64,000 bases of DNA from NCBI GenBank assembly GCA_005656395.1, contig SRSI01000050.1:124001-188000 (forward strand), read 5' to 3'. The position numbers and the translations under genes were made by a program. The stretch comes from Strongyloides papillosus. Taxonomy: Eukaryota; Nematoda; Chromadorea; Rhabditida; Strongyloididae. This document shows, one piece after another, positions 24,706-36,458 of the stretch. Position 1 is the first letter of the stretch. Every line of letters starts with the position of its first letter. Below the pieces are notes generated by a model, which had not been told where the DNA came from, ran no database searches, and saw only the letters and a program-made list of their open reading frames with translations.

Positions 24706-26648
24706 AATTAACTTTCCAAATATTACTTTTATTACACTTCAACATACTTATCAGTGGAAATACATTAATATTCTAATCAAGGCATATCTTATTATCAAAT
24801 TGTATTTTATTTTCAACTCTTACTATGATTAATGTTGAGACATATTTGCATTTGATAAACATTACTAATAAAATTTTCTTATCAATTACACTCCTCATCA
24901 TGTTTCTCCTTATACCTACTTATTTTGAGATTTCTTACTTATGTACAATATTGGTATAATAAAAAATAAAACACACAAATTGTTATAAATTTATATGTCA
25001 TTAATTTTTATGTGTTATAGAATTATTTGATTTTTCCTTTTTATAGTTTTAATGTTACAAATGTTTTAAGGGTATTTTTAATAAAAAATCATTGATAAGT
25101 GTTCAATGGAAATATTTTTTTTATATATATTATTGTTATAATATTGTCTATTTTAGGAAAAATTTATATCAAAGTAAAATATATAACATTATATTAATTT
25201 CTTTTACCATTATCATTTTGTATCATTAATCATTATATTTGCAACAATATATAATAATAATTATTAATAATTTTATCTACTGTTACTAAAAATAATTTCT
25301 ATTCTATATATGTCCAACATCTTCTATCCCCACATTCAGTTTACATATAATATAAACAATTACTCTTGGTCCCATACTATTTGTTTATCAAACCGTTACA
25401 CCTTAATAAACCTGTTTAGGTCAATCTGTCTATTATTTTGTTTTACCTTTTATCGATAAACGCTACACAATATATTTAATATTCCTATCATCACTGGTCC
25501 ATATGTAACTATAAATGTCCTCTTACACTACATTTCTACTTTCTTCTGTAGGTGCTCATCTACCCAGATACAATAAAGGAAGACTATTCTATTTTTAATA
25601 ACAATACTAATCTTTAAAGCAATTGATTATTTTTATTATTTCTTATATATCTTCTTTATAAATATAGGTTCCTTTGGTAAAATTAAACAACTTATTGGTT
25701 TATACAAATGTTTTATATGAAAATGTACAATATTACTTATATTTTTAAATTGTATATTTCTTAATTCAACTATTTGACTCATTCGTAATATATCACCCTT
25801 TCTATTTTATTTTTATGATTTTTTTTAAAATAATTATACAAATATATGAATGATCTTTTATATTTAATGAATAAAATAGGGTATTGTTATTAACATTACT
25901 CATTAAATATTTAGAAATATTACCGTCATATTATATATTTTTTAATAATAATTGTAAGAAAGCGTTCCTACTTAACTTTAAATATAATAATTTATTAAAA
26001 ATTCCTAATGTTCGATAATATAACTCTTCTGTTACTCATTGATCTTATTAAATTCTAAATGCAAACAAAAATCATCCTTACTATGTCATTGAGTTCAATT
26101 TGTCATATGAGAATTTTATACAAATTTAGGTCTTAACTTTTACTTTATTCAGAATAATAGGAACATATTACACAGGTATGCTTAGATATATTGAAGAATG
26201 TAAACAATCATTGAATAAATGAGAATACCTACATTTTATGTTGTTTTGACGCATCACTTCTTAACAAAAGTATTATGAGAATTTTGTACAGCAAAATGAT
26301 AAAATTTATTCTTATATATGTGATGACATAATCTTATAAAAGACTGTTAAAAAAATAGATGTATAATAATTAAGTATACAAAATGAGTGATCACTCCTAC
26401 ATTATACATATAATAATTTATATCATTATGTTTTACTTATCTACTTTTTGCTTTTGTCAAGAAAAATCATTACATATAAATTTAATAATTAATATTTTTT
26501 AATTTTTATTGTATTATTTTAACAAATCATGTGTTATTTTGAAGAATAAATAAATGATTGTGTATACTTTGACAGATTAAATTATTTATTTTAATATATT
26601 TTTTTTCCAATTACAGAGATATAATATATATTTATTAAATTAATTGAT
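24706..26648. other. Gene-poor 1.9-kb AT-rich stretch
   Basis: Divergent upstream regions of the two-Ig gene and the small tryptophan/cysteine-rich membrane protein gene. No frame, RNA gene or repeat that I can support. Confidence 0.5.
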
Positions 26649-27107
26649 ATGATTGTCCGAGACCTATATTATATATTCCCAACATGCTTGATATTAGCAT
26701 TTTTTATTGATTATACAAACAGTCAAGCTTTGAATGATCCAATTACACAATATATTGAGGGTAGATTAGGAAATCGTAGAATATTCTGGTGTCCCTCAGG
26801 ATATGGTTATTTAGCCTATTGTCCACAACCAACTGATTGGGACAACTACAATTGGTGTTGTACCTGGCCATACATGGGTAGTTGGAAACCATCATGTTGT
26901 CCATTTGCTATCCCTACAGGTGCAGTTGTTGCTATCATTATAGCTGCTATAGTTCTTTTAGCAGGTAAACAAATAAAAATTTAATTTTCTGTAAACATTT
27001 TTTTTATTCTAGTCTTAATTGGTATGAGCTGTTGGTGTTGTTATTGTTGTCCGTTATATAAACAATTGTATGAATATGAAGATGATCCAAGTTATGAAGG
27101 AAGATAG
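26649..27107 (+). CDS. Small Trp/Cys-rich single-pass membrane protein
   Basis: 136 aa from exons 26649-26964 and 27013-27107 (48-bp intron). A signal peptide (about residues 1-25) is followed by a short ectodomain rich in Trp, Tyr and Cys (WCPSGYGYLAYCP, NWCCTWPYMG, SCCPF). A membrane helix (AVVAIIIAAIVLLAVLIGM) is followed directly by a cluster CWCCYCC that may be palmitoylated, and a short acidic, Tyr-rich tail (QLYEYEDDPSYEGR). The layout, a Cys-rich ectodomain with CC pairs then a TM, recalls Shisa-like or CX-type nematode proteins, but I do not recognise a family. The splice continues the TM in frame, which supports the model. Confidence 0.75.
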
Positions 27108-28357
27108 TTATACTTTAATGTTGAATTTCTAAAAAGGTGCCGTAATAATTTACAATCTTAATTTATAGATAATATAAAAATGATCTATTTTTAAATGGAT
27201 CATATCTTATATGATCCTACGACACATATCAATTAAATATTAACTTCCAAAATCCTTTTAAAGTACAATTTCATGATAAACTATATATTACATTTATCTC
27301 ATCCAATATTTTTTAACTAGTAAAAAAGTTAATCACCTTCTTATATATTTAATTCAAATTTTTTTTTGAAAAAAGTAAAATCATCATAAAATATATTGAA
27401 GAAGATAAAAGATATACACTAAAAGATCCTATATTAATTATTTCCTACTTATATAAATGTCATCTACTTCCAGCTAATATTGTAAACTTATTTTAAATAA
27501 TCACTTCTATATTCATGAGGTTTTTTATCTTTATAATTGTTAAAAATGAAACTTATAATTGACGTTAATAAATAATTTTTTTACCATTTATTGCTTTTGA
27601 TGTATTTTTTTTTATTTTTCTAAATGACATCATAAATATTAATTTAAGGGAACGTTTTGTAGTCTTGTTATTTTTTTGCCTTGACTTGTCAGAATACACA
27701 AAATATTGTATTTATCATGTGGTGTAATACAATAAAAAAATAATGTTATATAAAATCAAAAATTACTATCAATGTATCATCTACATTATTTTCACAGTTT
27801 TTCACTTTTACTCCGCTATTATACCGCTTTAAAATAATAGATTAAATGTTAACAAAATAACGATAATCACAAAAAATTTTTACATTAATATAAAATAACC
27901 AAACTGTCTTATAATGGAATAATTTATACCATGGAAACAATAAGCTTCTTTAATCAATTCTAAATTATACAATTTTATATGTTTAATGTTTAACGTTTTA
28001 ATAACAATATTAATAAATTATTACATCGTGGCTACGTAATTTTATATTTAATATCATATTTTGATATTACTAATAATATAAACAGACATTTGATTTTATT
28101 ATATATCTTATTATTAAGCAAAATAAATAGTATATATAATCAGTAAAATTAAATATCAAACAATGTAGATGGAGCATTAGCAAAATAATTTGTTATCTTT
28201 AAATAAAATTTCTATTTTTATATACATTATTCTGTATTTTTATTTTATTAATGTACAAAGTTTTAACTTAAATTTAAAAAAAAATTTACTAATTATATTA
28301 AAATTTGTCATTCTCTTTCTACTTTTAGTGCAAAATAATTGTATAGAGAAATCAATT
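27108..28357. other. Intergenic, AT-rich 1.25 kb
   Basis: 3' flank of the upstream gene and promoter of the next. A TTTCTACTTTTAG acceptor at 28316-28328 lies 29 nt before the next ATG and looks like a trans-splice site. The in-frame open stretch from 28190 has no ATG and is probably leader. Confidence 0.5.
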
Positions 28358-28759
28358 ATGGGTTCTGTTTTATATGATATTTTTAAAAAAAATGTTGATA
28401 ACCCAAGTTATCTACCCAGTGCCAACAATATTGAAGAATCTGATATAAATAAAAATGTTACAACAACAATTACTGATAATAAACTTAATTCTAATAGATA
28501 TAGCAATACGAAACCAAATGACTTAAACTACAATGATATGATTTTCCTATTTGCTACACTAACGGCATTCCTTTGTGCCTGCTGCCTCCTGATGTCATGT
28601 ACAAACCATTATCTAATTAAAAAAGTTATTAAATTACGACATGAAAGGAGAGTTAGAGAACAAAATGAACAAAACGTAAGTCAAGTTTCTGTTACTGAAA
28701 CATCCAAAAAAGTATATGACACTAATATCAAGAAGTCATATCTTGACACAGTCGATTAA
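28358..28759 (+). CDS. Small single-pass membrane protein of unknown function
   Basis: 133 aa starting at the first ATG after the acceptor at 28328. No signal peptide. Residues 1-60 are polar with Asn/Thr-rich parts. Residues about 61-81 form a TM helix with a Cys cluster (FLCACCLLMSC). A basic juxtamembrane stretch (IKKVIKLRHERRVR) follows, implying a cytoplasmic C-terminus by the positive-inside rule. No family recognised. The reading frame continues upstream without an ATG through hydrophobic codons, so an unrecognised upstream exon remains possible. Confidence 0.55.
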   Translation: MGSVLYDIFKKNVDNPSYLPSANNIEESDINKNVTTTITDNKLNSNRYSNTKPNDLNYNDMIFLFATLTAFLCACCLLMSCTNHYLIKKVIKLRHERRVREQNEQNVSQVSVTETSKKVYDTNIKKSYLDTVD

Positions 28760-28969
28760 TTATACCAATAACTGTTAAAAATATTTAAAATTAAAAATTT
28801 ATTAAATAAAACTTATGATTGTGAACAGGAACCATATCCACAAAAATAATAATAAAAAAAAAACAAATGATATATACTTATTGGTACAATAAGAAAATAC
28901 CAGATCATCAAAAATAAGAGAAAAACCCATTATTCTATAAAAGGATACAAAATTCTTTGAAAGCTATAC

Positions 28970-30748
28970 TCAATCCTGACGACGGGCACGGACTTTACGT
29001 TGGCGAACAGCATCTTTTGGGGACTCTTTGGCAACCTCCTTTTCAGAGACCTCTCCAGCTGACTCCTCATTTTGAGAGGCACCCCCATCTTGAGTCTCAC
29101 TACTTTGTAACTCCTCTTCAAGATCATCTTTTGTTATAGTAACAATTTTGTCATCCTCTTCAGAGCTGCCACTTAATTGTTCATCATTTTTGTTTTCTTC
29201 TTCCTCCTCCTCATCATCTTCTACTTCCTCGATTTTCTCTTCATTACCCTCTTTCTCATATACCATAGGTGAAACATTTGTCTTTCTACCGAATAAATAA
29301 ATACCACCAAATATAAGTGGTAAAAGTATACAAAGAGCATATACAACCCATAAGTAAGGTTTATCTTCTGTAGCATCAATTAGTTGTTTGAAGAATCCAG
29401 ATTGAGGATTGGTTGCTGCCTCGAATTCTTTTTCTTTTTTCTTAGTGATTGAGAATGTCTCTTCAGCAAATTTCTTTGCCACCTCGATGTCGTTTGTGAT
29501 AATAAGGTTATCAAATAAGATTTGTTTTGACATTGTCCAGAGTTCAATTCCAACTGCTGAGAAAGGTAACATATCTTCGAATGGCTTTGGAACGAAATAA
29601 TTTGGATTCTCAATAAGTCTTGGAGACCATACTCCCTTGAAGTTTGGATTTGGTATTCTTGGTTTCTTCCATTTTCCTTTGTAATTTGGATTTGGGATTG
29701 TAGGTTGGGTCCATTTTCCACATCCACTGATACCCTCGCAACGTGGATTCTTAATCAAAGGAGCTTCCCATTCTCCATCCATATCATCATCCCAATCTTT
29801 TGGTTTTACTGCCTCTGGATTAGAAATAAATTCATTCTCATCTTCAAGCCAATCTGATGGTTTTACAGCATTCGTATCAACAATTGTCTCTGGTTGGTCT
29901 TCATCCCAATCATCTGGTTTTGTTGCACTTTCATCAATTATTGTCTCGCGATCATCCCAATCCTCTGGCTTCTTATCTTTTGGATCATAAATCTCCTTTG
30001 GTGGCGTTAGTGGTGGAACCATATCACTCAACAAATCACCGCTAACTTGAACGACATTATCAACAAGTATTTGATAGGTATTATCTTTATTAATAACCAA
30101 AGTGTATAAATGACTTTTTTTATCATCGAAAATAGTGTTTGGATCTTTAAGTGCTAGGGCCTTTCCATTAGCATGTTCAGAGACTGTCTTATTTTTTGGA
30201 TTTTCAAATCTAATGATGAAATGAACTTTAGCAGTTGTACCACACTTATCAGGTCCAAACAAAATTGAGTAAGGAGTTTTGTCATTAAACAAAGATAAAT
30301 CCTTTTCAGCACCCTTTACGAGTAACTTCAAATACCCACCACCACATTCTTGTCCTTCCTCATATAATACTTCGTATTGAATAACCAATGAATCTTCCTT
30401 GAAAGTAAAAGGTTTCCTCATCTTAGTTGAGATTGCATGATGCTTTGCCTTACTCTTAACGACTAACTTATAATCCTTTTGTATTAAAACATTAGTTGGT
30501 TCTGCGATATCCCACAAACCATCAAATTTAGAAATATCCTCATCAACACCCTCCTTTTTAGCTTTCGAAACTATCCATGTATTTTTTAATTGCTCTCTCC
30601 CAGTGAAATATTCAGCCAAGTACACATTATCTGGAACGTTTGGTTTCAAAAATTTTCCAGGTTCAAATGAAGCGCCCCTCTCCTCATCGCAATTTACTGG
30701 AGAGGTTAAGGCAAAGATGAAACAAAAAATAAATAAATTAAGCTTCAT
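28970..30748 (-). CDS. cnx-1: Calnexin
   Basis: Type I ER membrane lectin chaperone that binds monoglucosylated N-glycans on folding glycoproteins. Single exon, 592 aa. Signal peptide (residues 1-20). Lectin domain with GGGYLKLL, YSILFGPDKCG and HFIIRF. The P-domain arm has four KPxDWD-type repeats (KPEDWDD, KPDDWDE, KPSDWLE, KPKDWDD) followed by GxWxxPxIxNPxY repeats. Then a TM segment (WVVYALCILLPLIFGGIYLF), and a highly acidic cytoplasmic tail ending in RARRQD, a basic ER-retention-like end. A TTTTTAG acceptor ends 2 nt before the ATG, so after trans-splicing the 5' UTR beyond the leader would be only 2 nt. Confidence 0.97.
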   Translation of the reverse strand: MKLNLFIFCFIFALTSPVNCDEERGASFEPGKFLKPNVPDNVYLAEYFTGREQLKNTWIVSKAKKEGVDEDISKFDGLWDIAEPTNVLIQKDYKLVVKSKAKHHAISTKMRKPFTFKEDSLVIQYEVLYEEGQECGGGYLKLLVKGAEKDLSLFNDKTPYSILFGPDKCGTTAKVHFIIRFENPKNKTVSEHANGKALALKDPNTIFDDKKSHLYTLVINKDNTYQILVDNVVQVSGDLLSDMVPPLTPPKEIYDPKDKKPEDWDDRETIIDESATKPDDWDEDQPETIVDTNAVKPSDWLEDENEFISNPEAVKPKDWDDDMDGEWEAPLIKNPRCEGISGCGKWTQPTIPNPNYKGKWKKPRIPNPNFKGVWSPRLIENPNYFVPKPFEDMLPFSAVGIELWTMSKQILFDNLIITNDIEVAKKFAEETFSITKKKEKEFEAATNPQSGFFKQLIDATEDKPYLWVVYALCILLPLIFGGIYLFGRKTNVSPMVYEKEGNEEKIEEVEDDEEEEEENKNDEQLSGSSEEDDKIVTITKDDLEEELQSSETQDGGASQNEESAGEVSEKEVAKESPKDAVRQRKVRARRQD

Positions 30749-32170
30749 ACCTAAAAAGACACAAAATTATTCAAGAACTACATATACAGATTTTTTTTAT
30801 GACGAGATAAATATTTAATGTCAATAATTTATTTAATGAAATTATAAAATAATAGAGCGTTTTGAAATTAACCAGCTGACCACAACTGATATAACATTGG
30901 GGAAATGTTTATTTGCTTAGCAACTGGCCACGTAGTAATTAAAATTCAGAATATTCTAGAAGGAGAGTTGGCAAAAATTTTTCAATGGGTTAGATGGGGT
31001 TGTATATTTTTTTTACTCATATTTTTTATTAATTATGTAATAACTCTTAGTGTTATTTACAAAATATGCTTAGTTTCTTATTACGTTGTTGTACCTAAAA
31101 ATTTCATAACAATGAATTCGAATATTTTTTTAATACAACAAAATGGTAAAAATGTTAAGTAAATAGAAACACCTCATACATAATATATAATGATAACAGA
31201 AATAAAGATATTGTATTTTGTTTGTCATTTAAACACACAATTGTGGGTTGTAGTAAATTTTTTATCGAATCGTATAGGATAGTATTATGTTTAACAACAT
31301 GCAATGTGAATACTACTTTATGTACTATTTAAAGAGTACAACTTGAATTAGCATTGTTAAACCAATTATTTACCAGATTATTTTGTATATGGAAATAAAA
31401 CTTTCATTGAGAGGAAGTTTTAGGAAATTGAAACATATACTTAATTGTATTTGTCTTTGTTATTGAGAATTAAATGGTATAATTGTTTTTATAATATCTC
31501 ATTAAAATGAAATTTTATGTTGTTGGACGGAAGATTTTTTTGGCACTTTGTGTTTTGTGCGTATAGTTCATAACATTTAAGTATTCATTTGATTCATTAG
31601 ATATGCTTGAATAAAGAATGCAAGATATATAGACATGAAATCGTTGTGAATAAGGAAATTTCTCAACCTAAATAATATACAATGCCTCCTGATAGAAAAT
31701 CATAACCATTTTCAAACATTGTTTAGATATTTATAACTATTGAATTCTTTTTTAAGTATGTTAAATCTATATTTTGTGAACTTTTTATCACATACTACAA
31801 ACAATCGAATCAAAAGTTCAAACTTTTGATGAATTCAATATATTTTTATATTGTATTCAATATATGTATACTTTAAATATTGTTATTAACAGTGACTATG
31901 ACTTTGTAAGATTGCGAAATCTCAATTTTTTTATTATGAATTTATTTATCATTGTTTCGAAATAAAAAATTATGTAATTTGGAGAGAAAATAAAATGAAG
32001 TCACAAAAGCTACTTTAAAAGATCTTTAAAAGTTTCTAAATAAAACTTTCGTGAAATCATTAGAAATAAGAATAAAAATATATCTTTATAATGCTACATA
32101 CGTTTTGCAAAAGCATTCTTCTAACTAAAAGTATAAACTAAAATAAAATTAGGTTTAACATATAGAAATT
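30749..32170. other. Intergenic, calnexin promoter and end of the secreted-family array
   Basis: Contains the calnexin promoter with a three-unit heat-shock element at 30949-30961. From about 31860 it matches the 3' flanks of the other array copies (AATCTCAAttTTT, then GAGAAAATAAAATGAAGTCAC), so it is the left edge of the tandem array. No supported gene; the 85-codon frame at 30905 is judged spurious. Confidence 0.55.
30949..30961. promoter_or_regulatory. Three-unit heat-shock element
   Basis: GAATATTCTAGAA fits nGAAnnTTCnnGAAn exactly, the HSF-1 binding pattern. It lies about 200 bp upstream of the calnexin start codon. Presence of the motif is seen; function is inferred. Confidence 0.5.
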
Positions 32171-32792
32171 TCATTTAAAACTTGAGCAAGTGTTTAAACA
32201 GCCCATTTTTTTCATAAAATGTTTATTATGTTCCATATTCCTTGTATAATCACTCCACGACATTCTTAGATATTCAGAACTCCCTTTACGAATTTTTCTT
32301 CCGTTTTTATCTACGTCACTGTTTCTATTATAATATCTAACAGCTAAAAATAATCATATTTAAAGAATATCAATAATAAAATTTGGATTACCATTTTTAT
32401 TTTGGAAAACATAAACTCCAGAAAGTTTTCTTGGTTTGAAATCAAATGCAGCTGCTATACATAACTAAATAAAAAAAATTCATTTTTTTTATTACTAATA
32501 TTCTTACTAAATTTTGTTTTGTTAATGTTTGGCCAAGTAAGGTATTTGTACTGTTTAATAGGCCAACACTTTTGAATCTATCAACAGCAGTGTATTGTAG
32601 AAGACGTTTTTTTAAATTTGTCGGTACTAAACATAAAAATGCGTGTCTATAGCTTTCTTCCGTTACAGAAAGAAAAAGAAAACATTTTTTTTTCCATACA
32701 TACCGACTTTGACAATTAAATTTATAACAATTACAAAATATTACTGTTATAAATATTAATTGAATATATGGTAATAACTTTAAAAAATTCAT
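32171..32792 (-). CDS. Small secreted seven-to-eight-Cys protein, array copy A
   Basis: 176 aa from exons 32508-32792, 32392-32464 and 32171-32343; intron phases 0 and 1 are kept in all copies. The signal peptide (about 1-19, LLPYIQLIFITVIF) is followed by CNCYKFNC, KKCFLFLSVTEESY, FLCLVP, a Lys/Leu-rich middle with AVDRFKSVG, CIAAAF at the start of exon 2 and a C-terminal C-x3-C pair (GCLNTC). The donor GTAAGA, not the GTAATA nine bases downstream, is chosen because only it exists in every paralogue. I do not recognise the family. It has an extra Cys at position 20 compared with copies B and D. Confidence 0.8.
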
Positions 32793-32924
32793 TAGTATAC
32801 AATATAGTGAATATAAAAATTAGTAATATTTTATAATAGAAAAGTAGAAAAAAAATAAAAGTGCTAATTAAATAGTTTTATATTTGATTTTGTCATGGAT
32901 TATATGCAATAAATAAATTAATAA

Positions 32925-33192
32925 TGTTATACAAAAAATCTATGCGTCAGATAAATGGTGTTAAAGAAGAATGTGTCAGACTTTAACGGGAAACTTAATC
33001 ACTGTCTAAGAATTCAAATTATGAAGTATAAGAACTCATTTTTATTTTATATTACAGTTATATTATCACAATTATATTATACTTTACTATTATTGTATCG
33101 GATTTCTTTTTATTTAAATAAACTCGTAAAGTCAAAAACACTGCTACATTTACAAATCTAGGAGACCTCCTCTGGAGGCTTCTAGGATTACA
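32925..33192. mobile_element. Diverged solo LTR
   Basis: 268 bp starting TGTTATAC and ending GGATTACA, the same ends (TGTTATCC, GGATTACA) as the complete retrotransposon's LTR read on its coding strand. Its last about 35 bp contain an imperfect hairpin (AGGAGACCTCC/GGAGGCTTCT) like the LTR's terminal hairpin. The paralogous sites at 34601 and 35900 read straight through (AATTAATAGC, AATTAGTAGC) without it, so this is an insertion. The interior does not match the intact LTR closely, so it comes from a related family. The flanking duplication is too degenerate to define. Confidence 0.65.
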
Positions 33193-33859
33193 ATAGCTTT
33201 TTTTAAATAACTCATGTCTCAATTTTTTATCGACCTTTTAGATTTCAGAATTTGACATTAAAAGATTGGCATAGAAATATGAAGAAAAGTTGTATAATTT
33301 TTTGCATTCATTAAAGATAACTTATAAAAATTTCAGAAATAACACTATAATCTCATTTAAGAATTTAAATACTGTCACAAAAGTAAAATGTGAATCTTAA
33401 TTTATGGCTTTACGAAATAAGAATCACTACATTTGGACCATAGATTTTTCAAAAGAGTTTATAAAGATTATGTTAAATTGTTTAATGGGAACAAATTATG
33501 AAAAGATCATCCATTTATAATAAAACAATTACAATCAATGATTAAATAGCTGAATTTTATCGATAAAAATGCTATTAGTATAGACTGTGACTTGTAAAAT
33601 TGCCGAAATCTCAATTTCTAAGTAATGATTTTATTTATTGTTTTTTAAAAATAAATTATTTATGTAATTTCGAGATAAAATAAAGTTATGAAAACGAGTT
33701 TAATAAACCTTTTTTAAAATTTTAAAATGACATTTCCACGTAATCGTTAAAAATAAAAGCCAAAGTATATCGTTATGATGGTACATAATTTTTTAAAAAT
33801 TTTCTTTTAATGAATGGTATAAACTGACAAAAAATTAGGCTTAACATATAAAAATTCCA
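33193..33859. other. Intercopy spacer of the secreted-family array
   Basis: Spacer between copies A and B, alignable with 34640-35150, 35960-36450 and the region from 31860 to 32160. It carries promoter sequence of copy A and the 3' flank of copy B. No gene. Confidence 0.55.
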
Positions 33860-34477
33860 TTACTGTCTTGAGCAACTGTTTGAACAGTTCATTCTTCTCA
33901 TGAAAAATTTATTACGTTTTATATGCATTACAAATGTAGACCATTTCATCCTTAAAAATCCAGGATTTCCATAACGAAGCCGTTCTCCCTTATAATCTAC
34001 GTCATATTTTTTATTAAAATTCCTAACAGCTAAAAATTGTCAGATTTAAAAAAATGTCAATAATGAGATTTGTATTACCAACTTCACTTTGAAAAATCAA
34101 AACTCCTGCAAGATTTCTTGGTTTATAATTAAAGCCAGCTGCTATACACCTCTAAAATGAAAAAAATGTTTTTTTATTATTAATATTCTTACTAAATTTG
34201 TTTCTGTTAATGTTTGTTTTAACAAAGAATTGGTTTGATTTAAGAAACCAACACTTTTAAATCTATCCACGGCGGTGTATTCTAGAAGGAGATATTTTAA
34301 ATTTCTTGGTACCATACATAGAAATCCGTATTTATAATATTCTTCTGTTACAGAAAGTATAAGGTAACATTTTTTAATTACTCTATGACGATACTGACAA
34401 TTAAATTTATAACAATTTGAAAATGTTACTGTTAAAAATATTAATTCAATATAAAATAATAATTTTAATAAATTCAT
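33860..34477 (-). CDS. Small secreted seven-Cys protein, array copy B
   Basis: 175 aa from exons 34193-34477, 34079-34151 and 33860-34029. Signal peptide to about residue 20, then the spacing C-x4-C-x9-C-x16-C-x42-C and a terminal C-x3-C (CSNSC). The mature chain is basic and rich in Leu, Tyr and Lys. Here the downstream GTAATA of copy A reads ATAATA, so only the GTAAGA donor can work, which fixes the exon 1 end for the family. Same strand and head-to-tail with copies A, C and D. Confidence 0.8.
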
Positions 34478-35152
34478 TTTTACATAATATTATCAATATA
34501 ATAATTAACATCATTTTATTATAGAAAAAAAGAAAACATAAATATTGCTAACTAAATAATTTTATATTTGATTGTATCACGGATTACTATAAAATAAATA
34601 AATTAATAGCTTTTTTTAAATAACTTGTAATTCATTTTTTTGCATATTTCTATTATTAATTGTCAACGTATACAAAAAACGAAAAATGCAACGTTATCAA
34701 TTTTGATGCTCTTAGATTTCAGAAACTAACATTGGAAGATGGTTGAAAAGTATTTATAAACATTGTGCTAAATTATTTCATTATAACAACTTATTAAATG
34801 ATCATTCATTTATAAAAAAACAAATACAATACAATGATTTAATAGCTGAACTTTTATCATTAATAATGCTTTTAACTTTGATTATGATTTGAAAATTTCC
34901 GAAATATAAATTTTTAAGTTATGAATTTATTTATCATTGTTTCGAAATAAATAAATTATATAATTAAAAGAGAAAATAAAATGAAGTCACGAAAGGTGCT
35001 TTATTAAATATTTTAAAATTTCAAAATGACATTTCCGTGTAGCCATAAAAAATAAAAATCTATTGTTATAATGCTATATACCTTTTGGCAAAAGTATTCT
35101 TTTGGTTAATAGCAAATAACTGACAAAAATATAGGCTTAACATATAAAAATC
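34478..35152. repeat. Intercopy spacer, repeat unit B
   Basis: Strongly similar to 35777-36450; for example TTTTGATGCTCTTAGATTTC occurs at 34701 and about 36000, an offset of 1299 bp. It shows that whole units, not only coding parts, were duplicated in tandem. No gene. Confidence 0.75.
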
Positions 35153-35776
35153 TCATTTAAATCTTGAGCAACTCATTGGACAGTTCATCGTTTTCATAAA
35201 ACTCCTATTTTTTCTAATAACTTTTTTAAAGTAATTCCACTTCCTTTCTAAATATGCAGGTTTTTTATTACGAATTCGTTTTCCCTTATTATCTACGTCA
35301 TCCATTCTTTTATAATTTTTAACAGCTAAAAAATATCATATTAAAAAATGTCAATAATTAAATATCATTTACCTTTTCTACTTTTGAAAAGCCTAATTAC
35401 TCTGAAATCCATTGGTTTGTAATTAAAAACAATTGCTATACACAACTAAAATTTCAAAAATTATCTTTTATATTATTAATATTCTTACTAAATTAGTCTT
35501 TGATAAAGATTTGTATAATAGTTCATTGGTTCTTGTTAATAGGCTATCACTATTTGATTTTTCATCAGCTACAGATTTCTCAACGCGTTTTCTTAAATCT
35601 TTTGGTATTATACATAAAAATACATCTTTAAAACTTTTTTCCTTTACAGAAAAAGAAAGGTAACATTTGCCTATGGCGGATGTGCGATAATTACAACTAA
35701 ATTTATAACAATTGCAAAATGTTATTGTTAATAAAAATATGGATTTAATGTATAATAATAATTTTAACAAATTCAT
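35153..35776 (-). CDS. Small secreted seven-Cys protein, array copy C
   Basis: 177 aa from exons 35489-35776, 35373-35445 and 35153-35325. Same plan as the other copies: signal peptide, CNCYKFSC, GKCYLSFSVKEKSF, FLCIIP, CIAIVF at the start of exon 2 and a terminal CPMSC. The middle region (KRVEKSVADEKSNSDSLL) is the most changed of the four intact copies, replacing the YTAVDRFKSVG segment, while exon 2 length (73 bp) and intron phases are unchanged. Confidence 0.78.
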
Positions 35777-36458
35777 TTATATAAAATACAATGAATTTAA
35801 AAATTAATAATATTTTATAATAGAAAAATGGAAAACAACAAATATTGCTAATTAAATAATTTTGTATTTGATTACATCACAGATTATTGTAAAATAAATA
35901 AATTAGTAGCTTTTTTTAAGTAACTTGTAATTCATTTTTTGCATATTTTTATAACTAATCGTCAACGTATGCAGAAAACGAAAAATGCAACGTTATCAAT
36001 TTTGATGCTCTTAGATTTCAGAAACTAACATTGGAAGATGGTTGAAAAGTATTTATAAACATTGTGCTAAATTATTTCATTAGAACAACTTATTAAATGA
36101 TCATTCATTTATAATAAAGCAATTACAATACAACGATTCAATAGCTAAATTATTATCATAAAATAATGCTGTTAACGTTAACTATGACTTGTAGAATTGC
36201 CGGAATATCAATTTTTATGTTATGAATTTATTTATCATTGTTTCAAAATGAATAAATAATGTAATTTGAAGAGAAAATAAAATGAATTAATAAAAACTGC
36301 TTAAAAAATCTTCAAAAATTTCTAAATGACACTTTTATTTAATCATTCGAGGTAACAATATATCAGTTTAATGCTAAATACATTTCGTAAAAGTATTTTT
36401 CTAATTAATAGAATAAACTTAAGAAATTTAGGCTTTACATAAAGAAATATTATTCAGA
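35777..36458. repeat. Intercopy spacer, repeat unit C
   Basis: Duplicate of the 34478-35152 spacer (offset about 1.3 kb), holding the promoter of copy C and the 3' flank of copy D. No gene. Confidence 0.7.

Noticed and set aside
28190..28357. In-frame upstream extension of the small membrane protein with signal-peptide-like codons
   Set aside because: It has no ATG, and a good acceptor (CTACTTTTAG at 28328) lies between it and the first ATG, so it is treated as leader or intron.
30905..31162. 85-codon plus-strand frame with hydrophobic stretch
   Set aside because: Lies in the calnexin promoter, over the heat-shock element; AT-rich codons give spurious hydrophobic translation and there is no supporting splice or homology.
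32955..33161. 68-codon plus-strand frame
   Set aside because: Falls within the solo LTR-like insert and shows no protein-like composition.
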